A stretch of 26,874 nucleotides of DNA from an uncultured Prevotella sp. (GTDB taxonomy: Bacteria; Bacteroidota; Bacteroidia; Bacteroidales; Bacteroidaceae). A program made the position numbers and the translations under genes. Below, piece after piece: positions 7,819-15,487 of the stretch (positions are counted from its first letter, which is position 1; each line of letters begins with the position of its first letter). The DNA lies in NCBI GenBank assembly GCA_900552675.1, contig USAI01000026.1:1-26874 (forward strand). Direction: 5' to 3'. The notes below the pieces were generated by a model that was not told where the DNA came from, did not search any database, and worked only from the letters and a program-made list of their open reading frames with translations.

Positions 7819-9018
7819 TTATTTAATAATAGCCCCCGCCACAGCATTGGCCACATACGAACGCAGGGCAATGCAAGAGCCCGAGTTGTCGGGGTGAACC
7901 GAGTTGGTAAGGAGGATGATGCTGATATCGTTTACGGGGTCGATGACGATGCTGGTGCCTGTGAAGCCAGTGTGTCCGTAAGCCTCGGGCGAGAGCAGGT
8001 CGCCCACATTGTTAGCATAGGGCGAGAACACATCCCATCCTAAGGCGCGACCAAACTCGGCACGAGCGCGGGGCACGGTGCGCATAGCCTTTACCGTGGC
8101 AGGGCCTAAGATGCGGTGACCGTTCCACTCGCCACCGTTCTGCAGTGCGGCACATAAGATGGCAACGTCGTCGGCGGTGGTAAACACGCCAGCGTTGCCC
8201 GAAATGCCACCGTTCATGATGCCAGCCAAGGGGTCGTGAACGTAGCCCAGCAAACACTTGCCGTTAGGCTGCTTCTCGGTGGGAGCGCAGCGCTTAGCCA
8301 TCTCTTTAGAGGGGTTATAGTCGGTGTTCTTCATGCCCAGCACGTCAAACACATGCTTGTGGGCATAGGTGCGCAGGTCGTCGCCCGATACGGTTTCGAT
8401 AATGCGTTGCAAGGTAATGAAGTTGAGGCAACTATACGTCATATCAGTGCCAGGCTTAAAGTTGCGTTTGCAGTGAGCAATATAGTCGATCAAGCCGTCG
8501 CGGTTAGGAGCGCCATACTTTTCTTTCAGCATATTGGCGTCGGCATAGGCGGGCAGACCCGAAGTATGGGTCATCAGGTCGATGATGCGAATGGCTGTCT
8601 TATTACCCTTCTCATCAGTCCATCCCTCATAGCCAGGAATATAGTCGTTCACGCGGTCTTGCAAACGAATTTTGCCTTGCTCAATAAGCGTCATGGCGCA
8701 CACTGCTGTCGACATTGCCTTCGAGCACGATGCCATATCAAACACTGTTTCAATGGTCATAGGCTCGTTCTTAGGGTCGACTCGCTTGTTGCCATAAGCC
8801 TTAATGTATGCCATCTTGCCATGGCGCACCACGGCCAGCACAGCACCCGGTATATTCTTTTTCTGTATGGCCTGCTCAATGGCGGCATCGGCATTAGCAA
8901 GACGCTGAGCATCCATACCTACACTTTCAGGAGAAACGCGCTCAAGAGTTTGTGCCGACATGGTAAGCACGGCACAAACGAGCGAAAGAAGAACAAAAAT
9001 TCTTTTCATAGGGATCAT
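7819..9018 (-). CDS. Exported serine beta-lactamase-fold hydrolase (COG1680), AmiE-like candidate
   Basis: 399 residues; the signal peptide MKRIFVLLSLVCAVLTMSAQ begins at residue 4, so 9009 is an alternative start. Catalytic motifs: S97-x-x-K100 (ASCSK), Y195-S-C in YSCLNF where Y-x-N is usual in class C enzymes, and H349-T-G in place of K-T-G. The family includes beta-lactamases, D-Ala-D-Ala peptidases, esterases and, in Bacillus subtilis, the MurNAc-L-Ala amidase AmiE encoded beside namZ and murQ. The same gene company here makes an AmiE-like or other wall-peptide hydrolase more likely than antibiotic resistance. It lies 54 bp after the symporter and is probably co-transcribed with it. Exact substrate unknown. 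Confidence 0.85.
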   Translation of the reverse strand: MIPMKRIFVLLSLVCAVLTMSAQTLERVSPESVGMDAQRLANADAAIEQAIQKKNIPGAVLAVVRHGKMAYIKAYGNKRVDPKNEPMTIETVFDMASCSKAMSTAVCAMTLIEQGKIRLQDRVNDYIPGYEGWTDEKGNKTAIRIIDLMTHTSGLPAYADANMLKEKYGAPNRDGLIDYIAHCKRNFKPGTDMTYSCLNFITLQRIIETVSGDDLRTYAHKHVFDVLGMKNTDYNPSKEMAKRCAPTEKQPNGKCLLGYVHDPLAGIMNGGISGNAGVFTTADDVAILCAALQNGGEWNGHRILGPATVKAMRTVPRARAEFGRALGWDVFSPYANNVGDLLSPEAYGHTGFTGTSIVIDPVNDISIILLTNSVHPDNSGSCIALRSYVANAVAGAIIK

Positions 9019-9045
9019 ATATTTTTAAGTCGAAGTATGTTGTTT

Positions 9046-9071
9046 ACTGTCTACTGTTACTGTCTACTGTT
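9046..9071. repeat. Perfect 13-bp tandem duplication after the symporter stop
   Basis: ACTGTCTACTGTT occurs twice back to back, ending one base before the stop codon of the symporter gene. On the minus strand it contains AGTAGACAGT, similar to the AGTAGACAAGT words of the repeat at 7659-7818. Confidence 0.8.
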
Positions 9072-9072
9072 A

Positions 9073-10524
9073 TTACGCCTGCTTCTTACGTATAAGCAGA
9101 CACAGACCAATGAAAGTGAAGAGGCCGTTGAAGATAAGCAGCTCGTAGCTAAACTTATATCCGTTGAACCAAGCCTCCGAGTTGGTTTGCAAAATGTAGC
9201 ACAGCACCGGAGCCACAATAGCAGCGACGGGCACAAAGCGGTCGCGCACAGGCTTTTTAATAAAGATGCCGAAGGCAAACATACCCAAGATGGGGCCATA
9301 GGTGTAGCTGGCCAGCACATACACAGCATTGATAACGCTGGTGTTATTCAGCTCGCCAATAACAAAAATCACCACAGCCATCAGCAGAGCCATAGCCACA
9401 TGCACCTTCTTGCGGGTGGCGGTAAGGTGGTCGGCACCCTTATCGGCCTTCTTATCGGCCTGCAAGATATCGAGGGTGAACGAGGTGGTGAGGGCGGTAA
9501 GGGCCGAGCCAGCAGCCGAATAAGCCGAAGCAAAAAGGCCCACAATGAACAAGATGCCTACCACAAGGGGCACAGCGGTGCTGGTGGCTATAGCTGGGAA
9601 CAGGTTGTCGCCACGCTCGGTAATGCCCACCTTCTGTGCAAACATATACAGCAACACACCCAGCATCAAGAACAACAGGTTGATGAAGAACTGGCAGATG
9701 ATGCTCACCACCATATTCTTCTGCGAGTCGCGATAGTTTTGGCAGTTTAGGTTACGCTGCATCATATCTTGGTCAAGACCTGTGGTAGCAATCATGGTAA
9801 ACACACCTGCCAAGAACTGTTTGAAGAAGAAACGGCCATCGTTCACATCGTCGAAGAAGAATATTTGGCTGTGCTCGTTAGAGAAAATGGTGCCAACGAT
9901 AGAGCCAAAGCCAAGGTCAAGATACTTGGCAATAAACACGATGCAGAGAACTACTGAAGAGATGAGGCAGAGCGACTTGAGCACGTCGGTCCAGATAACG
10001 CTCTTCACGCCACCACGGAAGGTGAACAGATATACCACCAGCACCGTAAGGGCCACGTTCAGAGCGAAGGGCAAGCCAGCGGGTTCAAACACCAGCAGCT
10101 GCAGGGTGAGGCACACCAAGAACAGACGTACCGAGGCACCCAACATCTTCGAGATGAAGAAGAACCATGCACCCGTCTTGTACGACTTCACGCCAAAGCG
10201 ATCTTCCAGATACTGATATACCGACACCAAATTCATTCTATAAAAGAGGGGCACCAGGACAAAGGCTATAATCATCTGTCCCACCACAAAACCCATCACC
10301 ATCTGAAGGTATGAGAAGCCTTTCTCGTCGACCATACCAGGCACCGACACAAAGGTAACACCCGAGATGAACGAACCCATCGTAGCAATAGATACGATAT
10401 ACCAGGGCGACTTGCGGCCACCGAAGAAGCCACTACTATCAGACTTTCGACCGGCCAAATAAGATACGGTGAATAGTAACAGAAAATACGCCAACACGGT
10501 GGCGGAAATGGTTATTGGACTCAT
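9073..10524 (-). CDS. Sodium:solute symporter (SSF/SLC5 family)
   Basis: 483 residues from ATG 10524. The frame is open to 10605, but the extra 27 residues are polar and not membrane-like, while MSPITISATVLAYFLLLF gives the usual first membrane helix. There are about 13 hydrophobic segments. Family signatures: SGVTFVSVPG at 54-63 in helix 2, GLDQDMMQR at 249-257, and the serine/alanine-rich ASAYSAAGSALTALTT at 332-347, which carries the Na2-site serines. It should couple Na+ entry to uptake of a small solute across the inner membrane. As first gene of the operon encoding three wall hydrolases, its cargo is probably a product of peptidoglycan breakdown (amino sugar or peptide); this is inference, since SSF cargo cannot be read from sequence. 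A good promoter lies about 150 bp upstream. Confidence 0.9.
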   Translation of the reverse strand: MSPITISATVLAYFLLLFTVSYLAGRKSDSSGFFGGRKSPWYIVSIATMGSFISGVTFVSVPGMVDEKGFSYLQMVMGFVVGQMIIAFVLVPLFYRMNLVSVYQYLEDRFGVKSYKTGAWFFFISKMLGASVRLFLVCLTLQLLVFEPAGLPFALNVALTVLVVYLFTFRGGVKSVIWTDVLKSLCLISSVVLCIVFIAKYLDLGFGSIVGTIFSNEHSQIFFFDDVNDGRFFFKQFLAGVFTMIATTGLDQDMMQRNLNCQNYRDSQKNMVVSIICQFFINLLFLMLGVLLYMFAQKVGITERGDNLFPAIATSTAVPLVVGILFIVGLFASAYSAAGSALTALTTSFTLDILQADKKADKGADHLTATRKKVHVAMALLMAVVIFVIGELNNTSVINAVYVLASYTYGPILGMFAFGIFIKKPVRDRFVPVAAIVAPVLCYILQTNSEAWFNGYKFSYELLIFNGLFTFIGLCLLIRKKQA

Positions 10525-10669
10525 TTTGGTAAAATGTTGTGTAATGTGTAAAAAGTTATAATAATAGTTAGAATGTAGCAAGACATAGCCCCATCGCTTA
10601 CTCAAGCGAAGTGTATGGGCAGTGCAGAATTAGATTGCCAAATGGCATTGGGGTGCTATTAATTACTTG

Positions 10670-10701
10670 CAAAGATACGGTGTTTTCAACAAAACGACAA
10701 G
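10670..10701 (-). promoter_or_regulatory. Promoter of the symporter-hydrolase-amidase operon
   Basis: On the minus strand, a perfect -7 box TATCTTTG (10677-10670) is preceded by CTTG (10701-10698) with a 20-bp spacer, close to the Bacteroidetes -33/-7 pattern TTTG-N19-TAnnTTTG. Transcription would start near 10663, giving a leader of about 140 nt before ATG 10524. Confidence 0.65.
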
Positions 10702-10781
10702 AAAAATATATTAAAAATGTACGCGAGCACGACGAAACAAAAAAAACAGATAAAAGCAATGGCTATTGTGCCCTTTTTTAG

Positions 10782-10789
10782 TAAATTTG
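10782..10789 (+). promoter_or_regulatory. -7 promoter element of plus-strand namZ
   Basis: TAAATTTG fits TAnnTTTG; no convincing -33 element was seen at the expected spacing. The predicted start is near 10796, leaving a leader of about 113 nt. Confidence 0.5.
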
Positions 10790-10908
10790 CAAACAAATCA
10801 GAAATCATCTATAAAACAGCATTGCTGTATTTAATAACAAAATCTATAACCCATATTCACACTTATAAAAAATAATCATCATTAATCATTTATAACAAAA
10901 ACAGTAAG

Positions 10909-12087
10909 ATGCAAAAATTTAAAACCTATCTCATTGCTGTCGTAGCCTTCTTGTTGGCCATGCCCGTAGGCGCTGCGACAAAGACCCAAAAAGTAATTAC
11001 TGGTGCCGAGCAAACAAAAGCTTACCTGAAACAGCTGAAAGGCAAACGCGTGGCGCTGTTCTCAAACCAAACAGGCGTGGTGGGCAACAAGCACCTGCTC
11101 GACGTGCTGCTTGAAAACAAGGTAAACGTGGTAACCATCTTCTCGCCCGAACATGGCTTTCGTGGTAAGGCCGACGCAGGCGAAAAGGTGAGCAGTTCGA
11201 TTGACGAGCAGACAGGTGTGCCCATCTACTCGCTGTATGGCGTTAAGGGCGGCGCCCCCGACGATGCCGAGATGCAGAAGTTTGACGTGCTGCTGAGCGA
11301 TATTCAAGACGTAGGTCTGCGTTTCTACACCTACTATATCACCATGCAACGCCTCATGGATCGTTGCGCCGAGTTTGGCAAGAAGATGATTGTGCTTGAC
11401 CGCCCTAACCCCAACGGCATGTATGTTGACGGCCCCATCCTGGATATGAAATATAAGTCGGGCGTAGGCTCGCTGCCCATCCCCGTGGTACACGGCCTCA
11501 CCCTGGGCGAGCTGGCGCTGATGATTAACGGCGAAGGCTGGCTGAAAGAAGGTCGCAAGTGCAACCTCACCGTGGTGCCTTGCAAGGGATACACACACCA
11601 GACACGCTACAAGCTGCCTGTCATCCCCTCGCCCAACCTGCCCAACATGACCTCAATCTACCTCTACCCCTCACTGTGCTACTTTGAGGCTACAAACGTG
11701 AGCCTGGGCCGTGGCACCGATAAGCCCTTCCAGCAGTTTGGTCATCCTAACATGAAGGGTTACGACTATTCATTTACCCCCGAAAGCCGCGAGGGAGCCA
11801 AGAACCCGCCCCAGCTGGGCAACAAATGCTTTGGCCGCGACCTGTCGGGCATGAGCGACGACGAAATCATTGCTAAGCAGCTCGACCTCAGCTATCTTAT
11901 CGAGGCTTATCGCAGCGTGAACGAAGGCGACAAGTTCTTCACCTCGTTCTTCGAAAAGCTGATAGGTGTTGACTGGGTGCGCACCATGATTGAAGAAGGT
12001 AAGAGCGCCGAGGAGATAAGCCAGCGCTGGAAACCCGATGTAGAGAAGTTTAAGCAGCAAAGCCGCAAGTATTTGCTGTATAAATAA
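10909..12087 (+). CDS. namZ: Exo-beta-N-acetylmuramidase NamZ (DUF1343, GH171), first copy
   Basis: 392 residues with a signal peptide (MQKFKTYLIAVVAFLLAMPVGAA). NamZ hallmarks are all present: SPEHGFRG at 79-86 with the presumed catalytic E81, DIQDVG at 130-135, DRPNP at 163-167, VVHGLTLGE at 192-200, and FEATNVSLGRGTDKPFQ at 258-274. NamZ (formerly YbbC) of Bacillus subtilis releases MurNAc from the non-reducing end of peptidoglycan fragments. Here it would act in the periplasm and feed the MurT-MurK-MurQ route encoded next door. It is transcribed alone on the plus strand, divergent from the symporter operon and convergent with murTKQ, with a strong terminator directly after it. The second copy at 15529-16773 is more divergent in the last motif. 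Confidence 0.92.
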   Translation: MQKFKTYLIAVVAFLLAMPVGAATKTQKVITGAEQTKAYLKQLKGKRVALFSNQTGVVGNKHLLDVLLENKVNVVTIFSPEHGFRGKADAGEKVSSSIDEQTGVPIYSLYGVKGGAPDDAEMQKFDVLLSDIQDVGLRFYTYYITMQRLMDRCAEFGKKMIVLDRPNPNGMYVDGPILDMKYKSGVGSLPIPVVHGLTLGELALMINGEGWLKEGRKCNLTVVPCKGYTHQTRYKLPVIPSPNLPNMTSIYLYPSLCYFEATNVSLGRGTDKPFQQFGHPNMKGYDYSFTPESREGAKNPPQLGNKCFGRDLSGMSDDEIIAKQLDLSYLIEAYRSVNEGDKFFTSFFEKLIGVDWVRTMIEEGKSAEEISQRWKPDVEKFKQQSRKYLLYK

Positions 12088-12097
12088 AAAATAAATA

Positions 12098-12157
12098 TAT
12101 GCGCAAAAGGGCGTACGGACGAGAGAAAAGCTCTCACCGTACGCCCTTTTTGCGTAT
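12098..12157 (+). terminator. Intrinsic terminator of namZ
   Basis: A long two-part stem: the outer arm GGGCGTACGG (12109-12118) pairs with CCGTACGCCC (12137-12146), and an inner GAGAG/CTCTC helix sits in the loop. The outer stem is extended by A/T pairs and GCG pairs at its base, with TTTTT on the 3' side. It begins 11 bp after the namZ stop codon. Confidence 0.9.
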
Positions 12158-12267
12158 ACTGTAATTACTACGTTTTATCAAATATTATGCAGCAATAAGC
12201 ATAAAAACATTAAAGAAATTCACACATTTTATTTCGTATAAAAAGACATCGAAGAAATGCTTCTTTT

Positions 12268-12395
12268 CCTAAAACATAGGCAAGTTGATGAATAATTTGC
12301 CTAAAACATAGGCAAGCGAATGAATAATTTGCCTAAGACATAGGCAAGCAGAAAAAGATATTGCCTAACGCATAGGCAAGAAGATATAAAATAAG
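12268..12395. repeat. Array of four 32-bp units each carrying a small hairpin
   Basis: Units start at 12268, 12300, 12332 and 12364, an exact 32-bp period. Each has a 17-bp core (CCTAAAACATAGGCAAG, with CCTAAGACATAGG and CCTAACGCATAGG variants) and a less conserved AT-rich 15 bp. With the preceding TTG, copies 2-4 form a TTGCCTA/TAGGCAA stem with a 5-nt loop whose sequence varies while the stem is kept. The array lies between the convergent ends of namZ and murQ, within the likely 3' region of the murTKQ mRNA. Confidence 0.9.
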
Positions 12396-12442
12396 GGCTC
12401 GTTCTATGCTTGAGTGATATTGCATCAAACATAGTCGAACCC
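12395..12442 (-). terminator. Imperfect hairpin, possible murTKQ terminator
   Basis: GGGCTCG..CTATGCTTGA pairs imperfectly with TCAAACATAG.CGAACCC. On the minus strand the hairpin is followed by TTATTTTAT, a weak T-rich tail. It is 61 bp past the murQ stop. It could instead be a processing or stability hairpin. Confidence 0.4.
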
Positions 12443-12503
12443 TTGAGCAATTATTGAGTTATGTTACCGATTATAATCAGGTTATAATCAGGCATTGACG
12501 TTT

Positions 12504-13328
12504 TTACTTTTCGTTTTCTTCACGATAAGCGTCAACAGCCTTCTTTACCGAACCGTAAGCCAATAGCAGGCGGTTAGCGTGGTCGTAGTCGAGGCCCAGC
12601 TCGTCGACGATCATGCGTGTACCACGGTCGATCAATTTCTTGTTAGTGAGCTGCATATTCACCATGCGGTTACCCTTCACACGACCCATCTGAATCATGA
12701 CAGAGGTAGAGATCATGTTCAGCACCATCTTCTGTGCGGTGCCCGACTTCATACGTGAACTACCCGTAACAAACTCGGGGCCTACGATGGTCTCGATAGC
12801 CACATCGCTTTCGGCTGCCATGGGCGAGTCGGGGTTAGAGGTGATGCAACCTGTGAGGATGCCGTGCTCGCGAGCCTCGTGCAGCGCGCCAATAACATAC
12901 GGAGTGGTGCCCGAAGCAGCGATACCAATCACAGTATCTTTATCATTAATATTGAAGGCCTGCAGCTCCTCCCAGCCCTTCTTAACATCGTCTTCAGCGT
13001 TCTCAACGGCGTTGCGCAGCGCATAGTCGCCACCAGCAATAAGGCCGTAAACGTATGTTGAGGGCACGCCGAATGTGGGAGGCAACTCAGAAGCGTCGAG
13101 CACACCCAGACGTCCGCTGGTGCCAGCACCCATATAGAACACACGTCCGCCCTTCTTCATGCGGGGAACAATCTGTGTAACCAGTTTCTCAATAGCCGGG
13201 ATGGTCTTCTCTACTGCCAAGGCCACCTTCTTATCTTCAGTGTTCAAGTCGACGAGCAACTCGTGCACACTCTTATTTTCGAGATCGTCGTACAACGACG
13301 GCTGCTCACTAATTTTAACAAATGCCAT
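12504..13328 (-). CDS. murQ: N-acetylmuramic acid 6-phosphate etherase MurQ
   Basis: 274 residues, slightly shorter than the E. coli enzyme (about 298). The SIS fold is clear: GAGTSGRLG at 67-75 binds the sugar phosphate, followed by DASELPPTFG with the conserved acidic residue E81; NAEDD (E112) matches the second acidic position, and GSSRMKSGTAQKMVLNM (189-205) is the family signature. The enzyme splits the lactyl ether of MurNAc-6-phosphate to GlcNAc-6-phosphate and D-lactate in the cytoplasm, the committed step of MurNAc recycling. It is the last gene of the murT-murK-murQ set, 56 bp after murK. MurNAc must arrive already phosphorylated, which fits the preceding kinase and the absence of a PTS permease. 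Confidence 0.95.
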   Translation of the reverse strand: MAFVKISEQPSLYDDLENKSVHELLVDLNTEDKKVALAVEKTIPAIEKLVTQIVPRMKKGGRVFYMGAGTSGRLGVLDASELPPTFGVPSTYVYGLIAGGDYALRNAVENAEDDVKKGWEELQAFNINDKDTVIGIAASGTTPYVIGALHEAREHGILTGCITSNPDSPMAAESDVAIETIVGPEFVTGSSRMKSGTAQKMVLNMISTSVMIQMGRVKGNRMVNMQLTNKKLIDRGTRMIVDELGLDYDHANRLLLAYGSVKKAVDAYREENEK

Positions 13329-13355
13329 ATTTATTATTATGTTTTATTTTTATTG

Positions 13356-13371
13356 TATTAGTTGACAAGTA
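13356..13371. repeat. Dispersed copy of the TTGACAAG repeat between murK and murQ
   Basis: TATTAGTTGACAAGTA is a 16-bp perfect match to 7655-7670, the edge of the inverted repeat upstream of the transglutaminase-like gene. It occupies most of the short gap between murK and murQ. Confidence 0.7.
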
Positions 13372-13384
13372 AATAAGAACAACA

Positions 13385-14221
13385 TTACTTGTGATATTCA
13401 ATCAAGCCTGGCATAGGAGCCTGGATGATGCGACCCAGGTTCATGCCTTCAGCCTGCAGAGCCTTCTCGAGCTGCGGGCGGAAGTAGTAAGCGATAGAAC
13501 CATTGAAGCCTACAGGCAGTGTCTGCCAGCCCTCATACAGCTTCACGTTGCGCACGAGGAAGCGGCGGAAGTTTTCAATAACAAAGTTCTCTACGCTCTC
13601 GTCGGCAATATTCTCTGCCAAGAAAGGCACGAGCGAAGCCAAGAAGCGGTTAGGCATCTTCTGGCGATATACGCGCTCAATGATGTCAGAGGGTTTCAGC
13701 TGAAACTTCTCTTCAAAGCGCTGACGAATGTGCTCGGGCAACTGACACTTCAAAATGTCGCCCACCAGGTTCTTACCCAGCACAGCACCACTACCCTCGT
13801 CGCCGAGGATGAAGCCCAGCGGCGACACGTTCTTTACCAGTTTCTCGCCATCATACAAGCACGAGTTGCTACCAGTGCCCAAGATGCAAGCGATGCCAGG
13901 CTCGTGTCCGCAGATGCTACGGGCAGCAGCCAGCATATCAGAAGCCACCTCCAGACGGCCCTTTACATTCAAATGACGGCGCAAAGCCTTCTCTAAGACG
14001 GGCAGTTTCTCGGCGGTGCATCCAGCACCGTAGAAGAACACATCGTCGATTTCGGCCGAGGGCAGCTCGGGCAAGAGCGAAGCCTCAATTTCGGCAGCAA
14101 TCTCGTCTTCAGTTTGGAAGAAGGGGTTTGTGCCACGTGTCTTTATGCTTTTTACTGCTTTACCGTTTTCTGCCAAACACCAGTCGGTCTTGGTAGAACC
14201 ACTATCTGCTAAAAGTATCAT
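13385..14221 (-). CDS. murK: Amino-sugar kinase MurK (BadF/BadG/BcrA ATPase family)
   Basis: 278 residues with actin/hexokinase-fold motifs: phosphate-1 loop ADSGSTKTDW (5-14), an SD pair at 94-95 in the region of the catalytic aspartate, phosphate-2 loop GTGSNS (115-120), and LGFILGDEGSGAVLGK (135-150). Relatives include N-acetylglucosamine kinase and the MurNAc/GlcNAc kinase MurK. The kinase would use ATP to make MurNAc-6-phosphate (and perhaps GlcNAc-6-phosphate) in the cytoplasm for the adjacent MurQ. It starts 38 bp after murT and ends 56 bp before murQ, the same order as the murTKQ operon described in Tannerella forsythia. It could also act on GlcNAc; sequence alone does not separate the two. 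Confidence 0.88.
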   Translation of the reverse strand: MILLADSGSTKTDWCLAENGKAVKSIKTRGTNPFFQTEDEIAAEIEASLLPELPSAEIDDVFFYGAGCTAEKLPVLEKALRRHLNVKGRLEVASDMLAAARSICGHEPGIACILGTGSNSCLYDGEKLVKNVSPLGFILGDEGSGAVLGKNLVGDILKCQLPEHIRQRFEEKFQLKPSDIIERVYRQKMPNRFLASLVPFLAENIADESVENFVIENFRRFLVRNVKLYEGWQTLPVGFNGSIAYYFRPQLEKALQAEGMNLGRIIQAPMPGLIEYHK

Positions 14222-14259
14222 ATCAGTTATGTTTTATTAGTTATAAATTAGGTAATTAA

Positions 14260-15375
14260 TTATAGTTTAATGTAAATTTTCTTCTTGAAGAGGTAGAGAC
14301 CGAAGGCCCAGTTTATCAACACATAGGTTATCGAGTAGAGCAGCGATGCAAACTGGTCGGGGAAGATGCTGCAATACAGTGTGTCGTAGATAAAGTGGTG
14401 GATAGAGGTGTCGCCCAGCAACTTATAGATGCCGAAGGGGATGAGCAACAGGTCAGACCAGACGAAGATGGCCAAGGGATTGCAGCCAAACACCTGGAAG
14501 AAGCGGGTAGCAAAGCCTTGCTTGCCCTTCTTGTCAACCAGCCATGTGAGCAGCGCCAGCACTACCGAACCCATACCACAGGTTACCATTGCAAAGGTGG
14601 GTGTCCACAGTTTCTTGCTGAGGGGGCAGCCATAGCTGAGCAGCCAGCCACCGATAGCCAGCACAGCGCCAATAACGAAGAGGCGCTCAATTTTGTCGTT
14701 AATATCGTGCAGTTCCATCACAATCTTGCCTACGCAGAAGCCAATGAGCACGTGTGCCAAAGCCGGAAGTGTGCTCAGCAAGCCCTCAGGATCGGGGCTT
14801 TCCCAACGATACACGTGGTTAGCGCCCAGGATGGCGTTGTCAACAATAGCGATAATATTCGTTTCGTCGTGGGCATAACCGTTCATGGTTACCAGCAAAA
14901 TCCAGTAGCCTACAAAGATGAAGGCGATGAGCCAAGGAATAAACTTATGTTTAATGGTAACGCCAATGAGTGCTGCTAAGCCGTAGCAGATACCCAGACG
15001 GGGGAACACGCCCAAGATGCGCAAATGTCCCAATGGATCTTCGGTGCCGCGGCAGAGCATGAACAGCAGCGACAGGGCGAGACCGATAATCCAGAGCAGC
15101 GAGGCGCGCTTCAATATTTTCAAGCCGCAAGCTGCCGACCACTCAAACTTAAACTTCTTCAATGACAGATAGGTGGTGATACCCATGATAAACATGAAGA
15201 AGGGGAAGATGAGGTCGGTAGGTGTAAGACCTAACCATTCGGCGTGCTGCAACGGAGCATAGGTCTCCTCCTCGGGGCCGCCGGGGTTGTTCACAAGAAT
15301 CATGCCAGCGATGGTTACGCCGCGCAAAATGTCAATCGATGTGATACGTTGACTCTTCGTCTTTACTTTATCCAT
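14260..15375 (-). CDS. murT: MurT-type MurNAc transporter (DUF5009/NagX, HGSNAT-like membrane protein)
   Basis: 371 residues with about ten membrane segments. The start matches the family of heparan-alpha-glucosaminide acetyltransferase relatives: RITSIDILRGVTIAGMILVN (10-29), then QHAEWLGLTPTDLIFPFFMF (43-62). H44 sits where the acetyl-accepting histidine of human HGSNAT lies. In Tannerella forsythia the first gene of a three-gene set with a sugar kinase and murQ was shown to be required for MurNAc uptake and named murT; this gene occupies the same place and, to my recollection, is the same family. It is the first gene of a co-directional trio with short gaps (38 and 56 bp). Function could be transport, transmembrane sugar acetylation, or both. 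It is unrelated to the MurT of Gram-positive MurT/GatD. Confidence 0.75.
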   Translation of the reverse strand: MDKVKTKSQRITSIDILRGVTIAGMILVNNPGGPEEETYAPLQHAEWLGLTPTDLIFPFFMFIMGITTYLSLKKFKFEWSAACGLKILKRASLLWIIGLALSLLFMLCRGTEDPLGHLRILGVFPRLGICYGLAALIGVTIKHKFIPWLIAFIFVGYWILLVTMNGYAHDETNIIAIVDNAILGANHVYRWESPDPEGLLSTLPALAHVLIGFCVGKIVMELHDINDKIERLFVIGAVLAIGGWLLSYGCPLSKKLWTPTFAMVTCGMGSVVLALLTWLVDKKGKQGFATRFFQVFGCNPLAIFVWSDLLLIPFGIYKLLGDTSIHHFIYDTLYCSIFPDQFASLLYSITYVLINWAFGLYLFKKKIYIKL

Positions 15376-15408
15376 ATATTTAATTCGTCGTTAAATTAGG
15401 TTTTCAGT

Positions 15409-15443
15409 GAGCAGAAGCAGGAAGCCCTTTCCTCCTTCTGCTC
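15409..15443 (-). promoter_or_regulatory. Perfect hairpin in the murT leader
   Basis: Arms GAGCAGAAG (15409-15417) and CTTCTGCTC (15435-15443) pair perfectly. After one C/C mismatch, AGGAA pairs with TTCCT around a 5-nt loop. It has no T-run on either side, so it is not a simple terminator. It lies 34 bp before the murT start codon, between the namZ terminator and murT. Confidence 0.6.
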
Positions 15444-15487
15444 CTGTAATATTATAAGGACAGTTAATGATGCAGTAAGTGAGAAAC

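Larger units (their letters stand above)
10525..10908. other. Divergent promoter region between symporter operon and namZ
   Basis: This 384-bp AT-rich gap separates divergently transcribed genes. It holds one outward -7 box for each side (listed separately), about 105 bp apart. No gene or clear operator palindrome was found. Both sides carry leaders of about 110-140 nt. Confidence 0.7.
12088..12503. other. 416-bp convergent intergenic region between namZ and murQ
   Basis: It contains the namZ terminator (12098-12157), an AT-rich stretch (about 12160-12260) in which nothing was recognised, the 32-bp hairpin repeat array (12268-12395), and a further long imperfect hairpin (12395-12442) that may end murTKQ transcripts. 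No ORF with credible coding features was found. Confidence 0.7.

Noticed and set aside
7819..9018. Antibiotic-resistance beta-lactamase
   Set aside because: The motifs (YSC, HTG) and the neighbouring wall-salvage genes fit a COG1680 hydrolase better than a class C beta-lactamase.
8236..9750. 504-codon open frame on the plus strand
   Set aside because: It runs antisense across both the beta-lactamase-fold gene and the symporter, and its translation is low in recognisable structure; the minus-strand genes have clear families.
10525..10605. 27-residue N-terminal extension of the symporter
   Set aside because: The extra residues are polar and His/Tyr/Asn-rich, and the usual first membrane helix begins right after the ATG at 10524.
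12268..12395. CRISPR-like repeat/spacer pattern
   Set aside because: The conserved core is only 17 bp, the linkers are 15 bp and similar to one another, and there are no cas genes; it is a tandem hairpin array.
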